DNA of 64,000 bases. Origin: CAYLUN01 sp964386865. Lineage in GTDB: Bacteria; Verrucomicrobiota; Kiritimatiellia; RFP12; UBA1067. Numbering within the stretch: the stretch's first letter is position 1; each line of letters starts with the position of its first letter. Positions 50,510 to 63,038 of this stretch are shown here, in pieces. Where the stretch lies: assembly GCA_964386865.1 (NCBI GenBank), contig CAYLUN010000017.1, positions 20,698 to 84,697 on the forward strand, given 5' to 3'. Under the pieces are notes generated by a model. That model had not been told where the DNA came from and did no database searches. It saw only the letters and a list, made by a program, of their open reading frames with translations. The position numbers were made by a program, and so were the translations under genes.

Positions 50510-52993
50510 TTACCGCACCAGCCGCTCAAACGGCACGCCCTCGGGAAGACCGTGGAGCGGCCGGACGATTTCGCCGCGCGCCTGCTTCTCCAGCCCGTAG
50601 TACGCGCCGTAGAAGTTGCTGTTGCAGTCGATCCACAGCGCGACGCGACGCAGCTCCTCTGATGTCAGCTTCACCTCGTGATGCCCGCCCGTGAGCATCG
50701 GGTACAGCTTGCTCACGCGCGCGCCGTCCTGCCCCGGCACGCTGTACTGCCGCTGCCGCAGCGCCACGCCGTTCCCGCCGTGCATTGCCCACGCCCGCGT
50801 GCGCAGCGTGCTGAACGCCTCCGACCAGCCGTATTTCCCGAAGCGGTCGCCGCGCAGGCTGGGCGCGCCCTTCTTGGGCTTCTCGCCGTGGCAGCCCGCA
50901 CATTTCGCGTCGAGAACCGGCTGTACCAGGCGCGCGAACGTGAGCGGGAAGCTCCCCTCCGCCTCCGGCTCCAGCGCCGAGGGCGCGCGTTGCAGCGCGG
51001 CGGGCCGCCGCCTCTCCGCCGCGCCCGACGACGCCTGCTTCGCCTCGTGGCAGCCGACGCACGTGAGCGTCTCGCCCGGGTGCAGGTAGGTCGCCGACCG
51101 CATGGTCTGCACCGCCAGCCCGTTCTCGTCCAGCGCCTGAAAATACAGATCCATGCCGACAGGCACGCGGAACGCCGCGCTGCCGTCCGACTCCACCGGC
51201 GCGGTGCCGAGCACGCCGCGGCAGAGCGACTGAGACGCTGTCCCGACGTTCGGCTCGTCGGCCACCGAGTTGTCCTTCGGAAAGAGCGCGACCACGCGCA
51301 GGCGCTTGATCTGCGTGCCCTCCGGCCACGGCTGGTCGCTCTCGTAGGCGTTCATCACCAGCACCGTGCCGAAGGCCGGATCGACGCCCTCGCGGCGGTC
51401 CTTCCGCGCCTGCGTCGTCTGCGCGGGCAGAACGGGCGGCCTCGCCCGCGGCCTCAGCGGGATCGGGTCGAGGCACGCCAGCGCCGGATCGCGGTAGAGC
51501 AGCTCGCGGTTGCCGAAGCTGTCGAGCAGGTAGAGCCCGTAGTTCTTGCGGCCGGCGTCGTACACGACCAGGTGGAAGTCCTCGCTCAGCGGCCACGGCG
51601 TGCCGTACACCTCCGCGTTCGGCGCGTGCTTGCCCTTGGCGTGCGGCACCCCCGGCGCAGACTCGGACTCGGGAAACGGCACCTCGGGCGTCAGGCGCCG
51701 CACCTGCCCGCACGCGCGGTCGTCGCGCTCGCGCAGGTCGATCAGCACCAGCGAGCCGTAGGCTTCGCCGTGGTGCGGCGCAGCCACCGCCACGTATTTC
51801 TGCGACCCCGGAACCGCGCGGATCGACATCTCCATCCACGGCCGCGACTCGCGCGTGTCCGGGTAGTTGCCGTGGTAGGAGCGCGGGTCGCGGCCGTCCG
51901 GGAAGCAGTGCCAGATGTGGTGCGCCACGTCCGAGTCGCGGTCCACGTAGTCCCAGCGCGTGTAGGCCAGCATGCCGCTGCCGTCCACGCTCGGGTGCCA
52001 CTCGTTGGTGTCGTGGTAGCTGAGCTGGATGATGTCGCCGCCGTCCCGCTCCATCGCGTGCAGCGTGTAGGTCGGGTCGGGCCGGAACCCGCAGCGCAAC
52101 TGGCCGCCCGTGCGCGTGGACATGAAGGCGACCCGGCCGTCCGGCAGGAAGCAGCCATCGAAGTCGTTCACCGCCCCATCCGTGAGCTGCGTGAGGCCGG
52201 TGCCGTCCGCCTTCAGAGAGAAGAGATGGTAGCAGGTCTCGGGGCGGAAGTGGTAAAAGCGGTGCTGCGGCTCACGCTTGGCGTCCGCCTCGGCCCAAAA
52301 GTTGGTGTCACACGTCACTCCGGGTGGCAACGCATGCTCGGCCTCAGTGAAGGCGAAGAGCAGTGTCTGCGCGTCCCAGTCGAGATCCAGCGCGATGAAT
52401 CCGCCCTGGTTCTCCAGCGCCCGGCCCTGCAGGCGGCCGTTGCCGACGCGCGTGTCCGCGAGTAGGCTGCGCACCGACGGCTTGTCGCCGAAGGGCCGCT
52501 CCAGCACATACACGCCGCCGGCCTTCTCGGCGTTGAACCCGAAGTACTGATCCACCATGTGGCGCGAGCCGCGCGCCTGCTTGTTGTGCTTGAGGAAGGC
52601 GATCCGGTCGAAGTCCAGCAGCGGGTTTTTGAAGGCGACGCGGCGGCGCAGCGCCGTCAGCTCGGCGAAACGCGCCTTCTGCTGCGCGTCGTCGGCCTGC
52701 GGCTCAGGCGTGAGCCGAGCGAGTTCATCCGCCTCCGCGTTGAGGTCAGGCGCGTGTGGCTGCGACCGCAGGTGCGCCAGCAGCGCGGACGTGCGGCGGT
52801 AGACCACGCCGCACGGAGTAACGTCCCCTGCGAGAATCAGCGCGTCGCGCCGCACCGCCTCGCGCTCCAGCCGAGCCTGATCTCCCGTCTTACTGGCGGC
52901 GATCTCCCGCTGCACGTCGTCGTACTCGTCCGCGCAGACGCACGTGGCGGCGACCAGCGCCGCCCAGACCACAAACCTGTTCGCGTTCCCCAT
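50510..52993 (-). CDS. Secreted HzsA-related protein: propeller plus two CxxCH haem motifs
   Basis: About 827 residues with a signal peptide (ending VCA). A helical N-region precedes a TolB/PD40-like propeller (about 170-500; LTDGAVNDFDGCFLPDGRVAFMS and WHPSVDGSGMLAYTRWD). A middle domain of the type found in the hydrazine synthase alpha subunit contains DGSAAFRVPVGMDLYFQALD. The C-terminal part has two haem-binding motifs, CVGCH and CAGCH, about 80 residues apart. Anammox HzsA makes hydrazine, but relatives in PVC bacteria are of unknown activity and occur near sugar-degradation genes, as here. The ATG at 52993 has GGAGGG upstream. Confidence 0.8.
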   Translation of the reverse strand: MGNANRFVVWAALVAATCVCADEYDDVQREIAASKTGDQARLEREAVRRDALILAGDVTPCGVVYRRTSALLAHLRSQPHAPDLNAEADELARLTPEPQADDAQQKARFAELTALRRRVAFKNPLLDFDRIAFLKHNKQARGSRHMVDQYFGFNAEKAGGVYVLERPFGDKPSVRSLLADTRVGNGRLQGRALENQGGFIALDLDWDAQTLLFAFTEAEHALPPGVTCDTNFWAEADAKREPQHRFYHFRPETCYHLFSLKADGTGLTQLTDGAVNDFDGCFLPDGRVAFMSTRTGGQLRCGFRPDPTYTLHAMERDGGDIIQLSYHDTNEWHPSVDGSGMLAYTRWDYVDRDSDVAHHIWHCFPDGRDPRSYHGNYPDTRESRPWMEMSIRAVPGSQKYVAVAAPHHGEAYGSLVLIDLRERDDRACGQVRRLTPEVPFPESESAPGVPHAKGKHAPNAEVYGTPWPLSEDFHLVVYDAGRKNYGLYLLDSFGNRELLYRDPALACLDPIPLRPRARPPVLPAQTTQARKDRREGVDPAFGTVLVMNAYESDQPWPEGTQIKRLRVVALFPKDNSVADEPNVGTASQSLCRGVLGTAPVESDGSAAFRVPVGMDLYFQALDENGLAVQTMRSATYLHPGETLTCVGCHEAKQASSGAAERRRPAALQRAPSALEPEAEGSFPLTFARLVQPVLDAKCAGCHGEKPKKGAPSLRGDRFGKYGWSEAFSTLRTRAWAMHGGNGVALRQRQYSVPGQDGARVSKLYPMLTGGHHEVKLTSEELRRVALWIDCNSNFYGAYYGLEKQARGEIVRPLHGLPEGVPFERLVR

Positions 52994-53180
52994 TGCGCCC
53001 TCCGTCAACGTTTGTTTCAACGTGAAGTATGCCCCATGTATCCAGGAAAGGGAAGCGCTCGAATGGCAAAACACGATCTTTGTAAATTGGCAACGAACCT
53101 GACACGTTGACCGTCTCATGCCGTTCGTTCCGATTATCTGACACGGGCGACAGAAGGGCAATCTTCCCTCAGACCGCCGC

Positions 53181-56100
53181 TCAGCGAACCTCGAAGGTGT
53201 AGCGGCCGGAACCGACCTTGAAGGCCATGCGGTCGCGGTCGGACGCGACCGGCGCCACGTCGGCAACCACGTTCTTCGCGTCGGGCTTGACCGGCAGGTA
53301 GACCGTGGCCGTCGTGTTGACCGGCACCTCGACCTCCAGCCGGAACGCGCTGCCCGTTTTCTTCCAGCTGCTGCGGATCAGCCCGTACGGCGAGTCGTGC
53401 TCAGCCTTCACCCAGCCGAGGCCGTCGACCGGATCGGGGCAGATCACGAAGCGCTTGAAGGCGACCGCTTTCGCGTCGGCCTTCTGCGCAACGGCCGAGA
53501 CGCCGTCGGCCAGCCGGATGCCGCCGAGGTACTGGTAGAACCACGCCGAGACGTCGCCGAACATGATGTGGTTGCGCGACGCGCCCTCGTCCCAGTCCTC
53601 CCAGAAGGTCGTGGCGCCGCGCGTGATCCAGTTGCCGTACGAGGGGTGCGAGTCCTTCGTCGCCATCGCGAAGGCCAGGTCGCTGCGGCCCGCGTCGCTG
53701 AGCGCGCGGAAGATGTACTTCGAGCCCAGGATGCCGAAGTCCGGGCCGCCGTTGTTCTGCCGCACGACCTCAGCCAGCCGGGCCTCGACTTTGGCGCGCT
53801 CGCCGTCGGGCGCGAGCCCCTGGTGCAGGGCGCAGCTCTGCGACGTCTGGCTGCCGATGGAGTAGACGCCGTCGCCTGTGTAAAGCTGGCGGTTGTAGGC
53901 GTCGCGCACCGAGGCCGCCAGCGCCGCGTACTGCTTGGCGTCGTCGGCCTTGCCGAGCAGTTCGGCGGTCCGCGCCACGATCTGCGCGTCGAGGTAGTAG
54001 TAGCCGGTCGACGTCACCTCGGTCGGCGTCTTGGTCTTGACCGGGGTCCAGTCGCTGAGCCCGTGCGAGGCGATGCCGTCCTTGGCGCGCGAGGTCACGT
54101 AGTCCACGTAGAGGCGCATCGCGGGGTAGGCCTTTTCGAGAATGCGCACATCGCCCTGGTACACGTAGAGCGTCCACGGGATGATCAGCAGGGCGCTGTC
54201 CCACGCCGGCCCGTTGCCCCACGCGTAGCCCCAGCCGCTGGTGGGCACGATGGCGGCGACGTTGCCGTCCGGCCGCTGCTCGTCGATGATGTCGTTGACC
54301 CACTTCTCGTAGGCCGCGGTGTTCTGGAAGTTGTACATCGCCAGCTCGGCCGCGAGCTGCGCGTCGCCGGTCCAGCCGTTCTTCTCGCGGTGCGGGCAGT
54401 CGGTCGGGTAGCCGTTCACGAAGTTGCCGCGGTAGGCCCAGAGGATCGCCTGCTGCATCTTGTTGACCAGCTCGTTGTCGCACGCGAACGAGCCCGCGTC
54501 CTTGAAATCGGTGTGTACCACGCAAGCGGCGACTGTCGCCGCCGTGGGCGCGGCTTTCAGCCCCTCGAGCTGCACGTACTGGAAGCCGTTGTAGGTGAAG
54601 CGCGGCTCGTAAACCTGCTCGGCGCTGCCGTCGCAGACGAAGCGGTCGACCTGGAACCAGCCGCCCGGCAGCACGCGGAACGAGGCCGGATAGCGGAAGT
54701 GGGCGTCCGTGCCCTCCAGGCTGAGCGTGCCGTCGGGCTTGACCTTCTCGCCGTAGCGGATCGTGACCACGTCGCCGGCCTTCTGGCCCTTGAGCGTGAG
54801 CTGCGCCCAGCCCGCCGTGTTCTGCCCGAAGTCCACCACCCACACGCCGGGCTTGACCTCGCGCACGGTTTTCGGCGGGAGGCGCTGGGCGACCACGCTG
54901 GGCGGCAGCGCCGACGCCGACAGCTTGCCGGCGGGAGCGGGCACGACCTCGGCCATCACGACGGTCTTCGCCAGATCCGGCGCGCCTGGCGGCGGCTGGC
55001 CGAGCACCTCGCCCTCGCGGATGCAGTCGAAGCCCACGGGGCTCGCGACCTGCCGCCACGTGGCGTCGGAGCAGACCGTCTCGCGCGTGCCGTCCGTGTA
55101 CGTCAGCTCGAGCTGCGCGATCAGGCGCGGGAAGTCGCGCCACGGCGCGTTGTCGAAGTTCCAGACCGCCACGCTGCGCACGTCGTACCAGCCGTGGCCG
55201 AGCAGCACGTTAAGCCGGTTTTCGCCCGGCGGCACGAAGCCCGTGAGGTCGTAGGTCGAGTAGAGCACGCGCGTGTCAAACTTGGTCGGCGACGGATCCA
55301 GCACCTTCCTGCCAATCTTCACGCCGTTGAGGCTCGCCTCGTAGAAGCCCACGCCCGTGATGTGCAGGATCGCCTGGCTCACAACCTTCGCCACCGTGAA
55401 GCGCTTTTCGAAAGCGGGCGAGACCGTCTCCAGGCGCCGCACAAGCTTGCCCCACGGCGGACAGTCCACGCCGCCCGCCACGGAGGCGGCCTTCCAGCCT
55501 TCGGCCGCGAAGCCGTCGACCGTATCTTTCCAGCCCTTGGGCGACTGCGCGGAGACCAGCCAGCTCGCGTCGGTGGTCACGGTCGCGCCGCTCGAAAACT
55601 TCAGCATGGCCAGCAGACCGGTCGGCCCGGGCTCCTTGTTGACGACCGTCACGGCGATCAGGTTTCGGCCCGGCTTGACGAACTGCGCCACGTCGATGAA
55701 GCGCAGGAAGCGCCACTCGTTGAAATGCCCCCAGGTCTTGGCCGCGAGTTGGCCGTTGACGAAGACCTCCCACTCGTCGTCCGCCGTGACCGCCAGCAGG
55801 ACCGGCGCGCCGCCCGCGCCCTGCGGCGCGTCGAACAGCTTGCGGAACTGGCGCTTGCCCGGTGCGGCCTTATCCAGCGACGCGGCATCGCCGGCCCAGA
55901 TCCACTTCGCGCCCGCGAGGTCGCAGTCGGGCCGCGTGGAGGCGGCCGCGCCAATCCACTTCGCCCGCCACTCCTCGGGCCGCATCACGCCCGTAACCCA
56001 GCGGGACGGCGCGCTCCACGGCGACGGCACGTCAACGGTGTTATCCCACGCTCGAACCCGCCAGTAGCAACGCAATGAGGAGACAAGCGGTTTGCCCGCG

Positions 56101-56411
56101 TAGGCGACGTTGAGCGACTGGTCAGAGGCGACGCGGCCGCTGTCCCACAGGTCCGGCTCGCCGCTCATCAGCTTCGCGACGCTCGCCGCAACCTGAATCT
56201 GAAAGGCTGTCTGCTGCAGATCGCGGGCCTTCGCATGACGGGCCGCCAGCTTCCAGCTCAGCCGCGGCGCCGCGCAGTCGAGCCCCACGGGGCTGCTCAT
56301 GTACTCCGCGGTCAGGGCCTCCGGTGCGCGCAGCGCTGCTCCCGAGCCCGTCATGAATTGTGCGCACCCGGCCGCCGCCAGCAAACAACACGCCATCGTA
56401 AAACGCTTCAT
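53181..56411 (-). CDS. Alpha-L-rhamnosidase (GH78), lipoprotein form
   Basis: About 1076 residues with a lipoprotein signal ending LLAAAGC, so it is probably bound to the outer membrane. GH78 order: fibronectin-like N-domain with AEYMSSPVGLDCAAPRLSW, an extra jelly-roll (about 165-290; ADDEWEVFVNGQLAAKTWG), beta domains, the (alpha/alpha)6 barrel with TDCPHREKNGWTGDAQ, and a C-terminal domain. The Glu of GWTGDAQ-type loops is the catalytic region. It differs from the exported copy at 22116-25124 by the added jelly-roll and the lipid anchor. GGAGGG precedes the ATG. A promoter is at 56452-56480. Confidence 0.92.
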   Translation of the reverse strand: MKRFTMACCLLAAAGCAQFMTGSGAALRAPEALTAEYMSSPVGLDCAAPRLSWKLAARHAKARDLQQTAFQIQVAASVAKLMSGEPDLWDSGRVASDQSLNVAYAGKPLVSSLRCYWRVRAWDNTVDVPSPWSAPSRWVTGVMRPEEWRAKWIGAAASTRPDCDLAGAKWIWAGDAASLDKAAPGKRQFRKLFDAPQGAGGAPVLLAVTADDEWEVFVNGQLAAKTWGHFNEWRFLRFIDVAQFVKPGRNLIAVTVVNKEPGPTGLLAMLKFSSGATVTTDASWLVSAQSPKGWKDTVDGFAAEGWKAASVAGGVDCPPWGKLVRRLETVSPAFEKRFTVAKVVSQAILHITGVGFYEASLNGVKIGRKVLDPSPTKFDTRVLYSTYDLTGFVPPGENRLNVLLGHGWYDVRSVAVWNFDNAPWRDFPRLIAQLELTYTDGTRETVCSDATWRQVASPVGFDCIREGEVLGQPPPGAPDLAKTVVMAEVVPAPAGKLSASALPPSVVAQRLPPKTVREVKPGVWVVDFGQNTAGWAQLTLKGQKAGDVVTIRYGEKVKPDGTLSLEGTDAHFRYPASFRVLPGGWFQVDRFVCDGSAEQVYEPRFTYNGFQYVQLEGLKAAPTAATVAACVVHTDFKDAGSFACDNELVNKMQQAILWAYRGNFVNGYPTDCPHREKNGWTGDAQLAAELAMYNFQNTAAYEKWVNDIIDEQRPDGNVAAIVPTSGWGYAWGNGPAWDSALLIIPWTLYVYQGDVRILEKAYPAMRLYVDYVTSRAKDGIASHGLSDWTPVKTKTPTEVTSTGYYYLDAQIVARTAELLGKADDAKQYAALAASVRDAYNRQLYTGDGVYSIGSQTSQSCALHQGLAPDGERAKVEARLAEVVRQNNGGPDFGILGSKYIFRALSDAGRSDLAFAMATKDSHPSYGNWITRGATTFWEDWDEGASRNHIMFGDVSAWFYQYLGGIRLADGVSAVAQKADAKAVAFKRFVICPDPVDGLGWVKAEHDSPYGLIRSSWKKTGSAFRLEVEVPVNTTATVYLPVKPDAKNVVADVAPVASDRDRMAFKVGSGRYTFEVR

Positions 56412-56451
56412 CTCTTTGCCCTCCCCGTTTTCTCTGCAACCGTTATCCGCT

Positions 56452-56480
56452 ACTGTACCTGACCCCCACCGTACCCTCAA
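56452..56480 (-). promoter_or_regulatory. Putative sigma70 promoter of the second GH78 gene
   Basis: TTGAGG, 17 bases, TACAGT on the minus strand, about 40 bases before the ATG at 56411. Confidence 0.45.
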
Positions 56481-56522
56481 TCCGAAAGTAGTTTGGGCTC
56501 GTCCATAACTTAGGCGTTCGGC

Positions 56523-56548
56523 GTTCCGTGTTCGGAACTAGCATTTTT
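56523..56548 (+). terminator. Hairpin plus T run in the leader of carB
   Basis: GTTCCG-TGTT-CGGAAC is a perfect six-base stem; five bases later comes TTTTT. It points towards carB, with no plus-strand gene upstream, so it could be an attenuator if transcription starts before it. The rest of the 315-base gap (56412-56726) holds two imperfect direct repeats, ATTTTTGTCAGACA (56543) and ATTTTTGTGCTCAGACA (56568), and no gene. Confidence 0.4.
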
Positions 56549-56726
56549 GTCAGACATAAACGTAGCGATTTTTGTGCTCAGACAATTCTGTGTTTTTGTT
56601 GCCACTTTTTCTCGACTGCCTGGCATTGAACTGGCATGCTGTATACCCGAACGCACGAGTTGTCCAGTCGACGGCCCTGTTCGCGTTTCACACACTTCTT
56701 ACTCCCAAGGAAGGTCAGGTAATCGT

Positions 56727-59933
<3,207 letters not shown>

Positions 59934-60142
59934 GGCACATGCCACAGGCGTCGCCGCGGCCCCAAACGACCCGAGCCTGCCTCAGCCGGCCCGGGTCGCT
60001 TCGCGTCGCCGAGACATAGGGGTAACGCCCTATATGAAAGCGCCCGCTTGTTTGACATCCTACATATCGCCGACGTGAGTGCGACTTGCGCATGTCGCGG
60101 AACGGCAAACGGGCCGGAAACGGCCAAACGAGGAGAATTCAA

Positions 60143-60280
60143 ATGAAACGTTCAATTCTGGCATGCGTCATCGTCGTGCTGACGTCCCTGTTCATGGCTG
60201 GGTGTTGGTTCCCCGGCGGGCCCGGCGGGCCCGGCGGCCACGGCGCGCAGAGCCCCATTCTCAACGAGAGCGCCAGTTAG
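60143..60280 (+). CDS. Small lipoprotein with Gly/Pro-rich tail
   Basis: A 45-residue product: a lipoprotein signal ending FMAGC (Cys21) and a mature part of about 25 residues that is mostly GGPGGPGGHG. GAGGAG lies nine bases before the ATG. It resembles entericidin-like small lipoproteins in size only; no family is claimed. It stands alone between carB and the radical SAM gene. Confidence 0.65.
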   Translation: MKRSILACVIVVLTSLFMAGCWFPGGPGGPGGHGAQSPILNESAS

Positions 60281-60339
60281 CGCTTTGTGTTTGGCTGACC
60301 GAACAGTAATCCCAATGATGGCCACAGACGGCCGGATGG

Positions 60340-60398
60340 CCGGACTACAAACGCTTCGCTCCAAGCTCAAAGCCGTTCGTAGTCCGGGCTTCGGCCCG
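60340..60398. repeat. Inverted repeat of the CTACAAACG family with a UUCG hairpin
   Basis: CCGGACTACAAACG (60340-60353) and CGTTCGTAGTCCGG (60374-60387) match at 13 of 14 positions as inverted arms. The second arm runs into CGGGC-TTCG-GCCCG, a very stable UUCG-type hairpin. It ends right at the stop of the radical SAM gene and could terminate it. Confidence 0.55.
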
Positions 60399-61877
60399 CT
60401 AAACCACGTGCCTTTCGCAGACCTTGCGGAAGTGGTATCCGGTGATCGCAAGCACGACCGCTTCGGAGAAGAGCCACGGCCGATGGGCCAAGGTCCAGAG
60501 CAGGAGCTTCCAGTAGTGCGCGCGCTCTCGGCCCGCCATGCCGATCCGGCCGACAGACCGCAGGAGCGCGAGAAGCTGGGCGGCGCGCAATGTCGCGCGT
60601 TTGCGCGGCCCCCCGTATTCGAGCAGGAACGTCCGGACGCGCTGGTAGTAGGGCCCGGGGGCGTAGATCTGCTCCAGAATGCGCCGGTAGCCGGCCTTCA
60701 GCGCCTCCACGCTCATGAGCGGGATGATGTTCGTGGTCCCATCCACATTGTCCCCGGACGTCTCCGAGCGCAGCCTGCCCTGCAGTTTCAGCCGCTCGTA
60801 CAGCCGGGTTCCCGGAGGCGCCTGAAGCAGGCCCACCATGGCGGTGACGATCCCGCTCTTCTGGATGAAATCGATCTGCCGCTGGAAAATCGACGGCGCG
60901 TCGTGGTCGAAGCCCACGATGAAGCCCCCCTGCACCTGCAGGCCCGCGCGCTGCATCCGCTTGACATCCCCGATCAGATCGCGGTGCGTATTCTGCCCTT
61001 TCCTACACTCGGCCAGGCACGCGTCGTCGGGCGTCTCGATCCCGACGAAGACGCCCGTGAAACCGGCGGCGACCATCTGGCTCATCAGCGGCTCGTCATC
61101 GGCCAGATCGATCGACGTTTCCGTGGAGAACGAGTTCCCCGCCTTGCCCTTGCGCCAGCCGATCAGGGCCGGCAGCAGGTCGGTTTTCAAGAAGCTCTTC
61201 TTGCCGATGAAGTTGTCGTCGGCGAAGAACAGATCCCCGCGCCAGCCCAAGGCGTACAGGCCGTCTAGCTCCGCGATGATCTGCGCGGCGGTCTTCATGC
61301 GCACGCGGTGCCCGAACAGGACCGTGACGTTGCAGAACTCGCAGCTGAAGGGACAGCCGCGCGAGAACTGGACGCTCATGTTGGCATAGCGCTTGAGATC
61401 GAGCAGCTCCCATCTGGGCGCGGGCGTCTGCTGCAGATCCGCAAACCCGTCGGACGTATACACTCGCCGCGGCTGGCCGGCGGCCAGGTCCTTCAGGAAG
61501 AGCGGGAGCGTCAGCTCGGCCTCATTGAGGATGAAGTGATCCACGGCCTCGATGCGCTCGCTTTCCCCTTGAAACAGGGGGCCGCCCGCCACAACCCGCA
61601 GGCCGGCGGCCTTGCACCGGCTGGCCAGGCGCAGCGTCGCTTCGCGCTGGACGGCCATGGCGCTGATGAACGCGCAGTCCGCCCAAGCCAAGTCCCTGTC
61701 CGTCAGCTTGCGCACGTTCGTGTCCACGAGGCGGACGGGCCATTCCCGCGGCAGCAGGGCCGCCACGGTCAGCAGCCCCAGGGGCGGCAAGGCGGCCCGC
61801 TTGCCGACGAACGCGAGGGCGTGCTTGAAGCTCCAGAACGTGTCCGGAAACTCGGGATAGAGCAAGAGGATGTTCAT
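60399..61877 (-). CDS. B12-binding radical SAM protein (DUF4070 type)
   Basis: About 492 residues. An N-terminal B12-binding-like Rossmann domain (NILLLYPEFPDTFW, PLGLLTVAALLP) precedes the radical SAM core with CPFSCEFC (the CxxxCxxC cluster for the 4Fe-4S, about residue 176), and a C-terminal DUF4070 region. Characterised members of this group methylate lipids or other unreactive carbons, for example hopanoid C2; the substrate here is unknown. The start at 61877 (MNILLLYPEFP) follows a GAGGTG site. It lies downstream of the fluoride and methyltransferase genes on the same strand. Confidence 0.85.
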   Translation of the reverse strand: MNILLLYPEFPDTFWSFKHALAFVGKRAALPPLGLLTVAALLPREWPVRLVDTNVRKLTDRDLAWADCAFISAMAVQREATLRLASRCKAAGLRVVAGGPLFQGESERIEAVDHFILNEAELTLPLFLKDLAAGQPRRVYTSDGFADLQQTPAPRWELLDLKRYANMSVQFSRGCPFSCEFCNVTVLFGHRVRMKTAAQIIAELDGLYALGWRGDLFFADDNFIGKKSFLKTDLLPALIGWRKGKAGNSFSTETSIDLADDEPLMSQMVAAGFTGVFVGIETPDDACLAECRKGQNTHRDLIGDVKRMQRAGLQVQGGFIVGFDHDAPSIFQRQIDFIQKSGIVTAMVGLLQAPPGTRLYERLKLQGRLRSETSGDNVDGTTNIIPLMSVEALKAGYRRILEQIYAPGPYYQRVRTFLLEYGGPRKRATLRAAQLLALLRSVGRIGMAGRERAHYWKLLLWTLAHRPWLFSEAVVLAITGYHFRKVCERHVV

Positions 61878-61968
61878 GCGGCACCTCACCTCTCAGGCGG
61901 CCGCGTCCGGCAGCGGCCGCCACAGGGTCAGTGGTTAGACAGCCAGCCGCCTCATCGCCTTCTCGGGC

Positions 61969-62157
61969 TTACCGTGCTCGGTATCCCCTGATGCCGTCGA
62001 TGACGCCGAACGTCTGAAGCAGCCACAGGCAGAGAAGTAACATGATGGCGACCGTGACGATGGCCTTGACGGCCGGAGAGGCCGGGATATAGGTGTTTGT
62101 CCCCCATAGCACGACGCCTGCGGCCGCCAGCACAACAACGGTTTTAACGAGTGTCAT
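61969..62157 (-). CDS. Small two-helix membrane protein (Thivi_2564-like)
   Basis: 62 residues with two hydrophobic segments (about 3-21 and 32-52) separated by NTYIPASPAVKAI. The length and the NTYIP / LLCLWLLQ patterns fit the Thivi_2564 family of small membrane proteins, of unknown function. It has a GGAGG-type site before the ATG. It lies in a same-strand run with the DUF190, CrcB and methyltransferase genes, with 117 bases to the DUF190 gene. Confidence 0.75.
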   Translation of the reverse strand: MTLVKTVVVLAAAGVVLWGTNTYIPASPAVKAIVTVAIMLLLCLWLLQTFGVIDGIRGYRAR

Positions 62158-62274
62158 AAAGCCTCCTTCCGTAAACGTCGGGTCTGATTCCGTTTACAAG
62201 AATACGATACGCGATCAGACGAGGCGCCGCTATGGGGTGTAACCCTACCACGGGGCGCGGGAAGGGGTCGCCGT

Positions 62275-62625
62275 CTAGCGCTTGCCCGCATGGTACTTGA
62301 TGATCTGCACCTTCTCCATCGTCACGAGCCCGCCGCAGTCCGCCTCCGCGAACAGCCGGTCCAGAACCGGCAGAAACGCGTTGATGCGGTCTTCGCGGTC
62401 TGTGACCTCGACGATGACCGGCAGATCGGACGAGAGGTCCAGGATCTTGGCGGTTCGGATGCGACTCGTCGAGCCATACCCTGTGATGCCGCGCCAGGCC
62501 GTGGCCCCGGCCAGGCCGGAGGCCTTGGCCTCGCGCACGATCGCCTCGGCCAGCGGCACGTGCCGCACCTTGTCGGTCTCGCCGATGAAGATCCGCAGCA
62601 GCTTGGCTTCGCCCGTGAGTTCCAT
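62275..62625 (-). CDS. DUF190 protein, partner of fluoride channels
   Basis: A 116-residue alpha/beta (GlnB-like) protein with KLLRIFIGETDKVRHVPLAEAIV, AGATAWRGITGYG, and VIVEVTDREDRINAFLPVL, all hallmarks of DUF190. It is commonly encoded beside crcB, as here (7 bases), and is thought to regulate or assist fluoride export. A short leader and its ATG suggest one transcript with crcB. Confidence 0.9.
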   Translation of the reverse strand: MELTGEAKLLRIFIGETDKVRHVPLAEAIVREAKASGLAGATAWRGITGYGSTSRIRTAKILDLSSDLPVIVEVTDREDRINAFLPVLDRLFAEADCGGLVTMEKVQIIKYHAGKR

Positions 62626-62632
62626 GGTGCGC

Positions 62633-63022
62633 CTACCCTTTCGTGATGACGGAGACCGCGTAGAGTCCCAGACAGAAACAGGACAGGCACCCGACGAACG
62701 TCAGGAAGACGTAGCCCGTCGCGTAGAGGTACTCGGCGTCCTCGAGGAACTTGAACAGCTCGTACGTGAAGGTGGACATGGTGGTGAAGCCGCCGCAGAG
62801 CCCGGTGGCCACTAGCAGCCGCATCGTCGGCGAGAGCGCCTCCGCGCGCGAGGCCAGAGCCGTCACCCCGCCCAGCACGAGGCACCCCAGCAGATTGGCC
62901 CAGAGCGTCCCGTGGGGGAAGGTGGCCGACCCGCGCTGGCACAGCACGCTGAGCGCATAGCGCAAGACCGACCCGACGAAGCCGCCGCAGCCGACCACCA
63001 AGAATGGCAAGAGCGCTTTCAT
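62633..63022 (-). CDS. crcB: Fluoride channel CrcB/FluC
   Basis: A 129-residue membrane protein with four helices. GCGGFVGSVLRY is the first-helix motif, and GLCGGFTTMSTFTYE the fluoride- and Na+-binding GGFTT-STF motif in helix 3. It works as a dimer and exports F-. The gap to the upstream methyltransferase gene is only 16 bases, so no fluoride riboswitch can be placed directly before it, and none was seen upstream of that gene. Confidence 0.94.
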   Translation of the reverse strand: MKALLPFLVVGCGGFVGSVLRYALSVLCQRGSATFPHGTLWANLLGCLVLGGVTALASRAEALSPTMRLLVATGLCGGFTTMSTFTYELFKFLEDAEYLYATGYVFLTFVGCLSCFCLGLYAVSVITKG

Positions 63023-63038
63023 GGGATGCGTGCCGGGC

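Noticed and set aside
62633..63038. Fluoride riboswitch before crcB.
   Set aside because: Only 16 bases separate crcB from the upstream gene, and no CTGATGA-type core was found before the methyltransferase gene either.
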